A DNA stretch of 64,000 bases from Chitinophaga sp. HK235 (GTDB taxonomy: Bacteria; Bacteroidota; Bacteroidia; Chitinophagales; Chitinophagaceae), in NCBI RefSeq assembly GCF_018255755.1, contig NZ_CP073766.1, positions 7,190,501-7,254,500 of the forward strand, given 5' to 3'. A program made the translations under genes and the position numbers. The notes beneath the pieces were generated by a model. The model was not told where the DNA came from and did no database searches. It saw only the letters and a list, made by a program, of their open reading frames with translations. Positions within the stretch are counted from its first letter, which is position 1. Each line of letters begins with the position of its first letter. Positions 1 through 7,626 of this stretch are shown one piece after another.

Positions 1-2
1 AG

Positions 3-968
3 GCCATAAGTAAAGGAGTTGATTACCTGCTCTCCAGTCAGTTACAGTCAGGATGGTGGAAGGACTTTCATTTGTCGCCAGGGAGCAGCGATGAGTGGGT
101 AACCGCTTATGTTGCCTGCCATCTGGCCCGTTTGAAATGCCCTAAAACCAATGAAGCCATCGGGAGGGCCTGGAAAATATTAAAAACCAGGTATAGAGAA
201 AATGAAGGATGGGGTTATAATGTTTGGACGCCAGCGGACGCTGACAGCACTATTTGGACGTGGCTCTTCGCAAATACAGCGGGTTTTTCCGATGAATTTC
301 CGAAACCTGGCGTTGATATGATGGATACCTATATAGCTGAAAACGGTGGTATTATCACTTATTCACTGAATGGACCGCTCGGAAGAAATTCGCGGAAAAC
401 AGATGATCAATGTTTTAATGGTTGGCAAATACCACATAACTGTGTTACTGCCGCATATGCGCTGGCAGGAAGGCAACATGCTATTGATTACTTATTGGGT
501 CAGCAAAATACTGCCGGATATTGGTACAGTTACTGGTGGGATGGCCCCGAATATGCCACTGCGCTAAGTGTAGAAGCCTTATTTAATAAAGATGCCGGTA
601 AATATAAAAAAGCAATTGATATCTCCATAAAATGGGCACTTGATAAAGCCCGGAAAGAATTGGAGTACCTTGTACCAAATGAATTTAAGATAGCGCTTTT
701 ATTGAGAATAATATTATGTTCCCCTCTCTCAAAAGAGGATCATCACCTTGTAAAAGCAATGGTAAATAGCCTCCTACATGCGCAACAAGTTCACGGATGC
801 TGGAATCCTTCTGCTGAATTGAGATCTCCGGATAGTGACGATACTGAGCACGAAAGCAGAGAAAATGCATTGGTGGTAAAAGACGGAAAAATGAATTTTG
901 CTACTATCACCATATTGGATGCATTGAATAAGTATAATCAGTTTAACGTTTCCCGGTCAGAAATCTAA
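3..968 (+). CDS. Prenyltransferase/squalene-cyclase-like repeat protein, 5' end outside window
   Basis: The reading frame is open to the left edge, so the gene starts upstream; in-frame residues before the first possible TTG start (72) read as more of the same fold. The visible 321 residues show alpha/alpha-barrel repeats of the squalene-cyclase/prenyltransferase superfamily: GWW-DF, SDEWVTAY, GWGYN-W-PADADSTIW, and DDQCFNGWQ-PHNCVTA. I cannot see a complete DxDD protonation motif, though PADADSTIW resembles the DADST segment of cyclase-like proteins, so catalytic activity is uncertain. The gene converges with the nucleotidyltransferase and the two stop regions overlap by 26 bp. Proteins of this type without a polyprenyl pathway nearby often lie in peptide natural-product loci, which fits the Nif11-like protein next door. 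Family call is good, role is inferred. Confidence 0.7.
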   Translation, partial: AISKGVDYLLSSQLQSGWWKDFHLSPGSSDEWVTAYVACHLARLKCPKTNEAIGRAWKILKTRYRENEGWGYNVWTPADADSTIWTWLFANTAGFSDEFPKPGVDMMDTYIAENGGIITYSLNGPLGRNSRKTDDQCFNGWQIPHNCVTAAYALAGRQHAIDYLLGQQNTAGYWYSYWWDGPEYATALSVEALFNKDAGKYKKAIDISIKWALDKARKELEYLVPNEFKIALLLRIILCSPLSKEDHHLVKAMVNSLLHAQQVHGCWNPSAELRSPDSDDTEHESRENALVVKDGKMNFATITILDALNKYNQFNVSRSEI

Positions 969-2127
969 ATATTTTTACTGGGATAATTAAAGGGATAGTC
1001 CAGGCTGGAGCATTTGTCCTGGACAGATCATTTAAATTAGGTATCAAAAAAAGTAAGCGCGTTTTTATGGTAAGTTTTATCCTTTCCTGAAATGATCGCA
1101 TTGAATTAATGAGCCTGATTTTTTTATAAAAATTTTTTTTATAAAGAGCTTTGTTATCGGTCTGCATTTCTGTGGCCGTAAATAAATGATAGGGCACCTT
1201 CGGGATATTTGATACCGGGACCTGAAGTCCGATTATCTCATCAAAAGCATGCATCCCGGACCATAAGAGAGGCGAGAAGTTGTATGACTTAAAGTGTAAG
1301 TTTATTTCTTCCCAATTCAGCTGTTCGGATGAAGCGTGAACAATACAGGCTAAATCAATTAAATACTTGAATTTTAGCAGGGGTTCCCTGATTAAATGAT
1401 GGGAGGCAACACATAAAAAGTCATAGGTAGGAGCTAAACCAGTATGCGAAGTCCCGTCAACGGCTGTATATCGTTGTAAATGTTGAACAAAGAAGTCATA
1501 CCGGGGAAAAGGGCCCAGATATCTTTCAATCAGCTTCCATTGAAGCTCTACAGAACAAGTAATCCCCATCCTGTCTTTGGGTGACTTAAAGGAAAGTTCC
1601 CGATGGAAGCGCAATACGAATCGCAGCTGATGCGCTGAAATGTTATATTTTGACTCATAGCCGTTTTCAAGGAGGTACTTACTTATTTGAGACAGCTTAT
1701 CTTTAGGTATTAGGAGATCCAGATCTGAGCTTTCCCTTAAAAGAGGCGCTTTGTAATATCGTGCAGCCAGTGTATGCCCTTTATATGAAATGGCTGTTAT
1801 GCCTGACTTTTCGAAGTTATTTTTTAAATGGCTTAACAAGCCGGCCTGATAGGATCCCAGTAAAGTAATCCCCATTGCATCCTTTTTTAACGTGTCGTAG
1901 ATTTGGGGGTTGATTGTTATCTGCGATACCGTAATGATGTCATAAATAAAGCCCCTGATGTTGTTAAGCGAAATAAGTTTATAAAATGAATTCCAATCAA
2001 TAACTTCTTTGTCCAGAAAATCACGTGTTGCTTCAATTCCCTGTGTGCCAAAATATGCACGGGTTAATAGAATAACCAGCACCTGTTCATTTGTATAGGT
2101 GCATTTCAGTGTCTCAATGTTCAGCAT
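943..2127 (-). CDS. Nucleotidyltransferase family protein (NTP_transf_5 type)
   Basis: 394 residues, no signal peptide, so cytosolic. The segment around residues 115-145 has YKG, then R-SSDLDLLI, matching the nucleotidyltransferase-fold signature in which the two Asp of the DLD pair would bind metal. The rest is helical. Proteins of this family (Pfam NTP_transf_5) are frequent accessory members of peptide natural-product clusters, but their reaction is mostly unknown. The start ATG at 2127 is 30 bp downstream of the stop of the small Nif11-like gene on the same strand, so the two are probably cotranscribed. The 3' end overlaps the convergent cyclase-like gene. Family assignment is fairly firm; substrate unknown. 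Confidence 0.7.
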   Translation of the reverse strand: MLNIETLKCTYTNEQVLVILLTRAYFGTQGIEATRDFLDKEVIDWNSFYKLISLNNIRGFIYDIITVSQITINPQIYDTLKKDAMGITLLGSYQAGLLSHLKNNFEKSGITAISYKGHTLAARYYKAPLLRESSDLDLLIPKDKLSQISKYLLENGYESKYNISAHQLRFVLRFHRELSFKSPKDRMGITCSVELQWKLIERYLGPFPRYDFFVQHLQRYTAVDGTSHTGLAPTYDFLCVASHHLIREPLLKFKYLIDLACIVHASSEQLNWEEINLHFKSYNFSPLLWSGMHAFDEIIGLQVPVSNIPKVPYHLFTATEMQTDNKALYKKNFYKKIRLINSMRSFQERIKLTIKTRLLFLIPNLNDLSRTNAPAWTIPLIIPVKIFRFLTGKR

Positions 2128-2157
2128 GCGAAAATGTTAATAAGGAAAATTCATTGA

Positions 2158-2343
2158 TCAGTGTTGAAGCCAACGCATATCCCAATCAATCTGGAAAGCC
2201 TTTTTAAGTTCCTCTATAGAAAATGGAGCAGTTTCCTGGCCGGATATGTCAACGAGATCTTTAAGTGTCAAAAAACTTGTCAATTTTTCGTCTTCCTGTT
2301 CCCTGTATTGCTGTATTATTTTTAATGCGTTTTGAACTGACAT
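2158..2343 (-). CDS. Small Nif11-like protein, possible natural-product leader/precursor
   Basis: 61 residues from the ATG at 2343; an upstream ATG at 2397 would add 18 hydrophobic residues and is less likely because Nif11-type proteins begin with M-S-x-x-x-A. Visible features: MSVQNALKIIQQYRE at the N terminus, a central LKDLVDISGQE, then FSIEELKKAFQIDW-MRW near the C terminus, which is the usual layout of Nif11 leader-like proteins (helix, then a phrase of the F-x-EEL-x-AF type, then an aromatic end). There is no obvious Gly-Gly cleavage site or Cys-rich core, so it may be a standalone Nif11 protein or a leader whose core is the short aromatic tail. It probably shares an operon with the nucleotidyltransferase. 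Confidence 0.5.
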   Translation of the reverse strand: MSVQNALKIIQQYREQEDEKLTSFLTLKDLVDISGQETAPFSIEELKKAFQIDWDMRWLQH

Positions 2344-2517
2344 TTGGTTTTCTTTAAATAGTAAAAGAAATATTATTTCATAAACAGGAACATTCAACTC
2401 AGGTGCAATACTTTATCAGCGTAAGAAGTGACAGAATTCTAACATGCGATTAATTAGTGGATATAAATGTCAGGCTACAAGACTTCCGCAAGTCTCTCTT
2501 TCAGATGTATGGATGAT

Positions 2518-2557
2518 AAAAAAAGGAAAGACCGGAGAAATTCCGATCTTTCCTTTT
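2518..2557 (-). terminator. Rho-independent terminator of tRNA-Leu
   Basis: Long inverted repeat (arms 2521-2536 and 2542-2557, one mismatch) with a run of seven A on the + strand at 2518-2524, which is a U-tract on the minus-strand transcript. It starts only a few bases after the tRNA 3' end. Confidence 0.85.
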
Positions 2558-2560
2558 AAG

Positions 2561-2644
2561 TGCCCAGAACTGGATTCGAACCAGCACACCCTTGCAGGCG
2601 CTGCGACCTGAACACAGTGCGTCTACCAATTTCGCCATCTGGGC
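2561..2644 (-). tRNA. tRNA-Leu (anticodon CAG)
   Basis: 84 nt with GCCCAGA/TCTGGGC acceptor arms, the D-loop phrase AATTGGTAGACGC, anticodon stem CTGTG/CGCAG with loop TTCAGGT (anticodon CAG), a long class II variable arm, and T loop TTCGAAT. The discriminator base is A and no CCA is encoded, so the CCA enzyme (gene at 55358 in this window) must finish it. The second tRNA-Leu at 52494 differs by one base, in the variable arm. Confidence 0.97.
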
Positions 2645-2670
2645 AACTGATATTTGTGATCAGGGGAGTG

Positions 2671-2701
2671 CAAAGGTAAGCATTGATTTTAATTCACCAA
2701 A
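2671..2701 (-). promoter_or_regulatory. Bacteroidota-type promoter of tRNA-Leu
   Basis: On the minus strand: TTTG (2701-2698), a 19-bp spacer, then TACCTTTG (2678-2671), a perfect match to the TTTG/TAnnTTTG promoter of Bacteroidota. The tRNA begins 27 bp further on. The second tRNA-Leu has the same two boxes with the same spacing. Confidence 0.8.
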
Positions 2702-2759
2702 TTTTTTTTGAGATAATGTTTAATGTCCCCTTTTTCAAGGAGATAAAATAATCTTTTGA

Positions 2760-2777
2760 TTACTTACTAGTAAGTAA
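2760..2777. promoter_or_regulatory. 18-bp palindromic operator of the TetR gene
   Basis: TTACTTACTAGTAAGTAA is a perfect 18-bp palindrome ending 31 bp before the ATG of the TetR regulator. Palindromes with TTACT...AGTAA arms are common operators of TetR-family repressors, so autoregulation of the TetR-ketosynthase pair is likely. Confidence 0.75.
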
Positions 2778-2808
2778 GTATCTTGCGGCTGATTTTTAAC
2801 CTATCCAC

Positions 2809-3363
2809 ATGTCAGAGACAAAAGACAAGATAGTATCCCTGGCGGATAAACTCATCCGCGTAAAAGGTTTCAACGCCTTTAGCTACAAGGATATTTCCGA
2901 TCCGCTGGAAGTGAAGAATGCTGCCATCCACTACCATTTCCCGTCTAAAGCAGACCTGGGCATCGCCGTAGTGGACGACGAGATGGAACGTTTTTCCCGC
3001 AACACCACCAGCTGGAACAAACTGCCGGAAGACAGGCAGCTGGCAAATTTATTCGAAGTATTCCGTCGTCATTGCCGGGCCGGCAACGTATGCCTGATGG
3101 GCTCTCTGGCCCCGGACTACGAAACACTGACACCTGCCATGCAAACAAAAATACAGGCCATGGCAGATGCTATCGTAGAGTGGGTAAGCCACCTGCTGGA
3201 ACAAGGCCGGAAAAACAAACGCTTTCATTTTAAAGGCACAGCACGTGACAGAGCTCTGCTGGTCATTTCCAATCTTCAATCTTCTTTATTGCTGTCAAGG
3301 GTCATGGGACCGGAAACATTCGACCGGATCAGCCACCAGCTGCTGGAAGACCTTTGCGCTTAA
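2809..3363 (+). CDS. TetR/AcrR family transcriptional regulator
   Basis: 184 residues. The N-terminal 55 residues form the TetR helix-turn-helix: DKIVSLADKLIRVKGFNAFSYKDIS, then NAAIHYHFPSKADLGIAVV, where IHYHFPSK is the recognition-helix signature. The C-terminal ligand domain is poorly conserved, as usual; it contains a GxLAPDYETL phrase seen in YxaF/LmrA-like members. An 18-bp palindrome lies just upstream, pointing to autorepression. The ketosynthase gene follows after 11 bp, so the two form an operon and the regulator probably answers to a lipid or acyl signal, though that is inference. Ligand unknown. Confidence 0.9.
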   Translation: MSETKDKIVSLADKLIRVKGFNAFSYKDISDPLEVKNAAIHYHFPSKADLGIAVVDDEMERFSRNTTSWNKLPEDRQLANLFEVFRRHCRAGNVCLMGSLAPDYETLTPAMQTKIQAMADAIVEWVSHLLEQGRKNKRFHFKGTARDRALLVISNLQSSLLLSRVMGPETFDRISHQLLEDLCA

Positions 3364-3374
3364 AAACTACCTAC

Positions 3375-4616
3375 ATGAAAAGAGTTGTCATTACGGGGAT
3401 GGGAGCCATTACCCCGCTTGGAAATAACGTGACTTCCTTCTGGAACAATCTGGTGGCCGGCACCAGCGGAGCCGCCACCATCACCCGTTTCGATGCGGCC
3501 CGCTTCCGGACAAAATTTGCGTGTGAACTGAAAGGTTATGATCCTGCCGCAGCACTCGACAAAGCAGAGATCCGTAAAACAGATCCCTTCACTCAATACG
3601 CCCTCTCCGCCGCAGCAGAAGCCATCAGCGATGCTGGTCTGGACTTCAGCACCATGAATCCTTTTGATACCGGCGTAATCTGGGGCTCCGGACAAGGAGG
3701 CATGCAGACCTTCGAAGAACAGGTGACCGAGTATGTTACCGGTGATTATAATCCCCGCTTCAGCCCTTATTTTGTTCCCCGCCTCATCAGCAATATGGCG
3801 TCGGGCATGATCTCCATCAAGTACGGACTGATGGGCATCAACTATACAACAGTGTCTGCCTGTGCTACTTCCAACACGGCTATCATGGACGCACTTAACT
3901 ACATCCGCTGGGGCAAGGCGAAGGTGATGGTCACCGGCGGCTCTGAAGCACCCATCACACCGGCATCTGTAGGCGGCTTCTGTGCGATGAAAGCCATGTC
4001 TGCCAGAAACAACGATCCTGCCGTAGCCTCCCGCCCTTTTGATACAGACCGGGATGGTTTTGTAATGGGAGAAGGGGCCGCTGCACTCATACTGGAAGAA
4101 TACGAACACGCAAAAGCCAGAGGCGCCCATATCTATGCAGAAGTAGCCGGAGCAGCCATGACAGCCGATGCATACCATATGACTGCCACCCACCCGGAAG
4201 GACTGGGTGCCTACCAGGCTATGAAGGGAGCACTGGAAGATGCTGGCCTCAACCAGCAGGAGGTAGACTATCTCAATGCGCATGCTACCTCCACACCAGT
4301 AGGTGATCTGAGTGAAATCGCGGCTATCACCCGCCTGTTCGGGGCACAGCCAGACAGACTGCATATCAGCGCCACCAAATCCATGACAGGCCACCTGCTG
4401 GGAGCTGCCGGTGCCATCGAAGCAATCGCCTGTGTGAAAAGCATTACCGACAGCATCATTCCACCTACCATCAACACTACTACCCTGGACCCGCAGATAC
4501 CGGCCAGCCTGCAAATAGTACTGCAGACAGCCATGGAAAAAGAAGTGAAAGTAGCCATCAGCAATACTTTCGGCTTCGGTGGACACAACGGGATCGTAGT
4601 ATTCAAAAAAGTATAG
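3375..4616 (+). CDS. fabF: Beta-ketoacyl-ACP synthase II (FabF-type)
   Basis: 413 residues from the ATG at 3375 (MKRVVITGMG), the normal FabF start and length; an upstream in-frame start overlapping the TetR stop is less likely. It condenses malonyl-ACP with acyl-ACP in fatty-acid elongation in the cytosol. The triad sits at the standard places: Cys163 (SACATS), His303 (NAHATSTPVGD), His340 (KSMTGHLLGAAG), and the C-terminal GFGGHN loop is present. No acyl-carrier protein or other fab gene is adjacent, so this may be an extra copy devoted to a specialised acyl chain under TetR control rather than the housekeeping enzyme. Enzyme class is firm, the exact pathway is not. Confidence 0.9.
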   Translation: MKRVVITGMGAITPLGNNVTSFWNNLVAGTSGAATITRFDAARFRTKFACELKGYDPAAALDKAEIRKTDPFTQYALSAAAEAISDAGLDFSTMNPFDTGVIWGSGQGGMQTFEEQVTEYVTGDYNPRFSPYFVPRLISNMASGMISIKYGLMGINYTTVSACATSNTAIMDALNYIRWGKAKVMVTGGSEAPITPASVGGFCAMKAMSARNNDPAVASRPFDTDRDGFVMGEGAAALILEEYEHAKARGAHIYAEVAGAAMTADAYHMTATHPEGLGAYQAMKGALEDAGLNQQEVDYLNAHATSTPVGDLSEIAAITRLFGAQPDRLHISATKSMTGHLLGAAGAIEAIACVKSITDSIIPPTINTTTLDPQIPASLQIVLQTAMEKEVKVAISNTFGFGGHNGIVVFKKV

Positions 4617-4675
4617 ACTTTCAAAGATCCAGCATGTATCTTGTGGGTTGATTATTCCAAATCATCAACCGAACA

Positions 4676-6280
4676 ATGAAAACTATCTTTTTATCAATGC
4701 TGATTTTTGCCTGTTGCCTGCAGTTGTCAGCGCAACAGGCATGTCCGGTGATTCCTTTGCCCGCACAATATACCAGGGTACAAGGTGAGCTGGTGCTCAA
4801 CGATAATATCAGGATCGAGGCAAAAGATCCTTCCCTGCAGCCTTTGGCCACCTATCTGCGAAAGGAGTTACAGCGTAGGTTCGATATCGTTAGTTCCGGC
4901 AAGGGCATTGCCAAACCTCCGGTGATCACCCTGCAACGCGTTAAGAAGAATGATAACGTAGACGCTTACACGCTGAAGATGACTCCGGCTTCTGTGGTGA
5001 TTGCCGCCTCCGGTAACGAGGGTGTCTTCAACGGTATCACCACCTTCTTGCAGCTGGCAGCTACTTCCGGCACTGCAACTCCCCGCCATGTAGGCTGCTG
5101 GAACATCAGCGATGCACCCCGCTACGCCTGGCGTGGCTTCATGCTGGATGAATCCCGGTTCTTCTTCGGAAAAGAAAAAGTAAAGTCTATCCTCGACTGG
5201 ATGGCCTTCTATAAACTGAACCGCTTCCACTGGCATCTGACCGACGCCCCGGGCTGGCGGCTGGAAATCAAAAAATATCCGCTGCTGACAACAGTAGGAG
5301 GCATCGGCAATCACACCGACCCTAAAGCACCAGCTACTTTCTATACGCAGGAAGATATCCGGGAAATTGTAGCCTATGCGCAGGAACGGTTTATCCAGGT
5401 GATTCCAGAGATCGATATGCCAGGACATGCCAGTGCTGCCAACAGGGCCTATCCTGCCTTTGATGGTGGTGGTACCGAAAAATATCCTTCCTTCACCTTT
5501 AATCCGGGAAAAGAAGGTACCTATCAATACCTCGCTGATATCCTGAAAGAAACGGCAACCCTGTTTCCTGCTGGTATGATCCACCTGGGTGGCGATGAAG
5601 TGTCTTTCGGCAACAAAGCCTGGGATGCAGACAGTGGTGTGGCACACCTCATGAAAACAAAAGGATTCAACAACCGCAAACAGGTAGAAGATTATTTCTT
5701 CCAGCGTATGGCCGATACCGTTTTTGATCTGCATAATAAGGTGATGGCCTGGGATGAAGTGGCCACAGCGACTTTGCCGGTCAACAAAACCATCGTTTGC
5801 TGGTGGCGACATGATAAACCTGAAAATCTGCGCCTGGCGCTGGAAAAAGGATATGCAGTGGTGATGTGTCCGCGGCTGCCGCTCTATTTCGACTTCATAC
5901 AGGACAGCGCGCACAAAATAGGCCGCAGATGGAAAGTGGGAGAGTATAATACACTGAAATCGGTATACGATTTTTCAGCAGGTAATGTACCAGCTGCCAG
6001 CGGGCATGAACAGCAGATACTGGGCATACAGGCCTGCCTCTGGTCTGAAACGATCTCCAACCCTAAAAGGCTGGATTTCCTGTTGTTCCCGCGTATCTCT
6101 GCCCTGGCAGAAGCTGCCTGGACACAACCAGCCTCCAGGAATTTCGAACAATACATCGAAAGGCTGAAACCCCAGATGAAACTGTACGAACAGGATAAAT
6201 TATATTTCTACGACTATTTCCAGCCTTCCCGTCACGTGGAAACAGGTAAACCTACTGATCAGAAAAATTTTATTGACTAA
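4676..6280 (+). CDS. Family 20 beta-N-acetylhexosaminidase, secreted
   Basis: 534 residues with a signal peptide (about residues 1-20, ending LQLSAQ). Residues 20-145 form the GH20 N-terminal alpha/beta domain, and the catalytic barrel begins at Y-WRGFMLDESRFFFGKEKVK. The catalytic Asp-Glu pair is D307-E308 in HLGGDEVS; FHWHLTDAPGWRLEI and EIDMPGHASAA are also diagnostic. It releases terminal GlcNAc/GalNAc from chitin oligomers, glycans or peptidoglycan fragments in the periplasm or at the cell surface, substituting the substrate acetamido group for a nucleophile. The gene stands alone, converging with the LysE gene with one base between the stops. The family call is secure; the natural glycan is not known. 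Confidence 0.95.
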   Translation: MKTIFLSMLIFACCLQLSAQQACPVIPLPAQYTRVQGELVLNDNIRIEAKDPSLQPLATYLRKELQRRFDIVSSGKGIAKPPVITLQRVKKNDNVDAYTLKMTPASVVIAASGNEGVFNGITTFLQLAATSGTATPRHVGCWNISDAPRYAWRGFMLDESRFFFGKEKVKSILDWMAFYKLNRFHWHLTDAPGWRLEIKKYPLLTTVGGIGNHTDPKAPATFYTQEDIREIVAYAQERFIQVIPEIDMPGHASAANRAYPAFDGGGTEKYPSFTFNPGKEGTYQYLADILKETATLFPAGMIHLGGDEVSFGNKAWDADSGVAHLMKTKGFNNRKQVEDYFFQRMADTVFDLHNKVMAWDEVATATLPVNKTIVCWWRHDKPENLRLALEKGYAVVMCPRLPLYFDFIQDSAHKIGRRWKVGEYNTLKSVYDFSAGNVPAASGHEQQILGIQACLWSETISNPKRLDFLLFPRISALAEAAWTQPASRNFEQYIERLKPQMKLYEQDKLYFYDYFQPSRHVETGKPTDQKNFID

Positions 6281-6281
6281 G

Positions 6282-6914
6282 CTATTTGCCTTTGTCTAAC
6301 GCCATCCTCAGCGCCAGTCCGGCAAAAACGCTGCCCATAAACCATTTCTGGGCACGCACCCACTTCGGGTTGGCGCTGAACCAGCGCGTTACTTTTGCTG
6401 CAGAAAAGATGATCATACTGTTGATCGTAAAACTCATCAGTATCTGAATAAAACCCAATGTAAAACTCTGTACCAGAATAGAACCATATTCCGGTTTGAT
6501 AAACTGAGGAAAGAAAGACATGTAAAACACCGCAATTTTGGGATTCAGCATACTGGTAAACAATCCCATACTGAACAGTTTCACGGGCTTATCATATTTA
6601 AGGGCACTGGCATTTTCAAAAACGGGTCTGCCGCCGGGTTTTACGGCCTGCCAGGCCAGGTACAGCAGATACATCACCCCGATAGTTTTGAGGATCGTAT
6701 AGGCGTAAGGTATAGCCATCAGAATGGTCGTCAGACCAAAAGATACCAGCGTAATATGAAATAATAATCCACACGCCACTCCGCCCAACGAAATCATAGC
6801 TGCATTTCTTCCCTGTGTCACTGATCTGGAAACCAGATAAATCATATTCGGCCCTGGTGTCAATACCATGATAAGGGCGGCCAATGCGAAGAGTAATAAT
6901 TGATGTGCCGGCAA
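6282..6914 (-). CDS. LysE/RhtB family amino-acid exporter
   Basis: 210 residues with about six hydrophobic segments. The N-terminal LTPGPNMIYLVSRSVTQGR is the LysE/RhtB signature, and G-ACG in helix two and Y-L-YLAWQA in helix three are also typical. Inner-membrane exporter of an amino acid or derivative driven by proton exchange; the substrate cannot be read from sequence. The gene is monocistronic and converges with the GH20 gene. Confidence 0.9.
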   Translation of the reverse strand: MPAHQLLLFALAALIMVLTPGPNMIYLVSRSVTQGRNAAMISLGGVACGLLFHITLVSFGLTTILMAIPYAYTILKTIGVMYLLYLAWQAVKPGGRPVFENASALKYDKPVKLFSMGLFTSMLNPKIAVFYMSFFPQFIKPEYGSILVQSFTLGFIQILMSFTINSMIIFSAAKVTRWFSANPKWVRAQKWFMGSVFAGLALRMALDKGK

Positions 6915-7049
6915 CTGCGATGGTTTGTGATGTTACTGATGCGCCTGATAAGCGGAGAACACAACGAAGGTAATATCTTCTGTTTTATCTTTTTTTCTCT
7001 TTTTGATTCTTTGGTTCCGTTTCTTCTTCGTTATGATCTCCACTTCAGG

Positions 7050-7505
7050 TCATCCCCTAATTAAACCGGCCACCTTAGTAACCCACTTTATTAATAAGCC
7101 TGGTTTCCTGATTCTACAGTTATGGAATGCGGCCATCTGCCAGCGGTCTTCTGTGTTTTTGATCCACAGGGTGGTGTTGATAGACTGACGGCTTTGTGGT
7201 GCTTTTTTCTGCCAGCGGAAACGGATGGCTCCGCGTGCGATCATGACCACCGTCCGGTCGTTCAGAAAACGCATCTGGTCTATCTCACCTTCCAGTTTGG
7301 CGCCTCTGAACATAAAATTGTTCATGAGTTGTTCGTGCGATTCGATATAAGCTGTTTTTCCTTTCAGGTGCGTTCCGTCAAAAGTAATATAGTCGCAATC
7401 CTCCGTGAGATGAACGGCGGAGCTTCTGAAATCCTGGGCTTCAAACGACCGGTAGATTTCTTCGGTGGCCTGTCTGATAGCTTTTATTTCCACTACTTTG
7501 TTCAT
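7050..7505 (-). CDS. NTF2-like (SnoaL/SgcJ/EcaC-type) small protein
   Basis: 151 residues, no signal peptide. The pattern is that of an NTF2-fold cone: an N-terminal helix (EIKAIRQATEEIYRSFEAQDF), the phrase DCDYITFDGTHLKGK, then strands ending in TTLWIKNTEDRWQMAAFHNCRI. SgcJ/EcaC-type members share exactly this helix, then F-G---G, then W---W--A--H-N order. Such proteins are often described as ketosteroid-isomerase-like or oxidoreductase-associated, but a reaction is rarely known. It is transcribed alone. Fold call is good, function unknown. Confidence 0.75.
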   Translation of the reverse strand: MNKVVEIKAIRQATEEIYRSFEAQDFRSSAVHLTEDCDYITFDGTHLKGKTAYIESHEQLMNNFMFRGAKLEGEIDQMRFLNDRTVVMIARGAIRFRWQKKAPQSRQSINTTLWIKNTEDRWQMAAFHNCRIRKPGLLIKWVTKVAGLIRG

Positions 7506-7532
7506 AGTATACCTGTTTTTGGAATGATGTTA

Positions 7533-7540
7533 CAAAACTA
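7533..7540 (-). promoter_or_regulatory. Possible -7 element of the NTF2-like gene
   Basis: On the minus strand TAGTTTTG fits TAnnTTTG, 28 bp before the ATG at 7505. No good TTTG is found 19-21 bp further upstream, so the call is weak. Confidence 0.35.
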
Positions 7541-7626
7541 ATAACCATCACAGGTCAGGAACAGGGCTTTTCAGTTGAATGCATATGTACCTCGGTAAAA
7601 ACAGGATTTGGGTCGGTAAAAAAATT

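Noticed and set aside
3360..4586. Long minus-strand frame opposite fabF
   Set aside because: Cys/His-rich nonsense with no family pattern; it lies entirely opposite a fully motif-supported fabF and arises from codon bias.
4868..5914. 348-codon minus-strand frame opposite the GH20 gene
   Set aside because: Antisense shadow of a well-supported gene.
7122..7541. 139-codon + strand frame opposite the NTF2-like gene
   Set aside because: Antisense shadow; the minus-strand protein has the recognisable fold.
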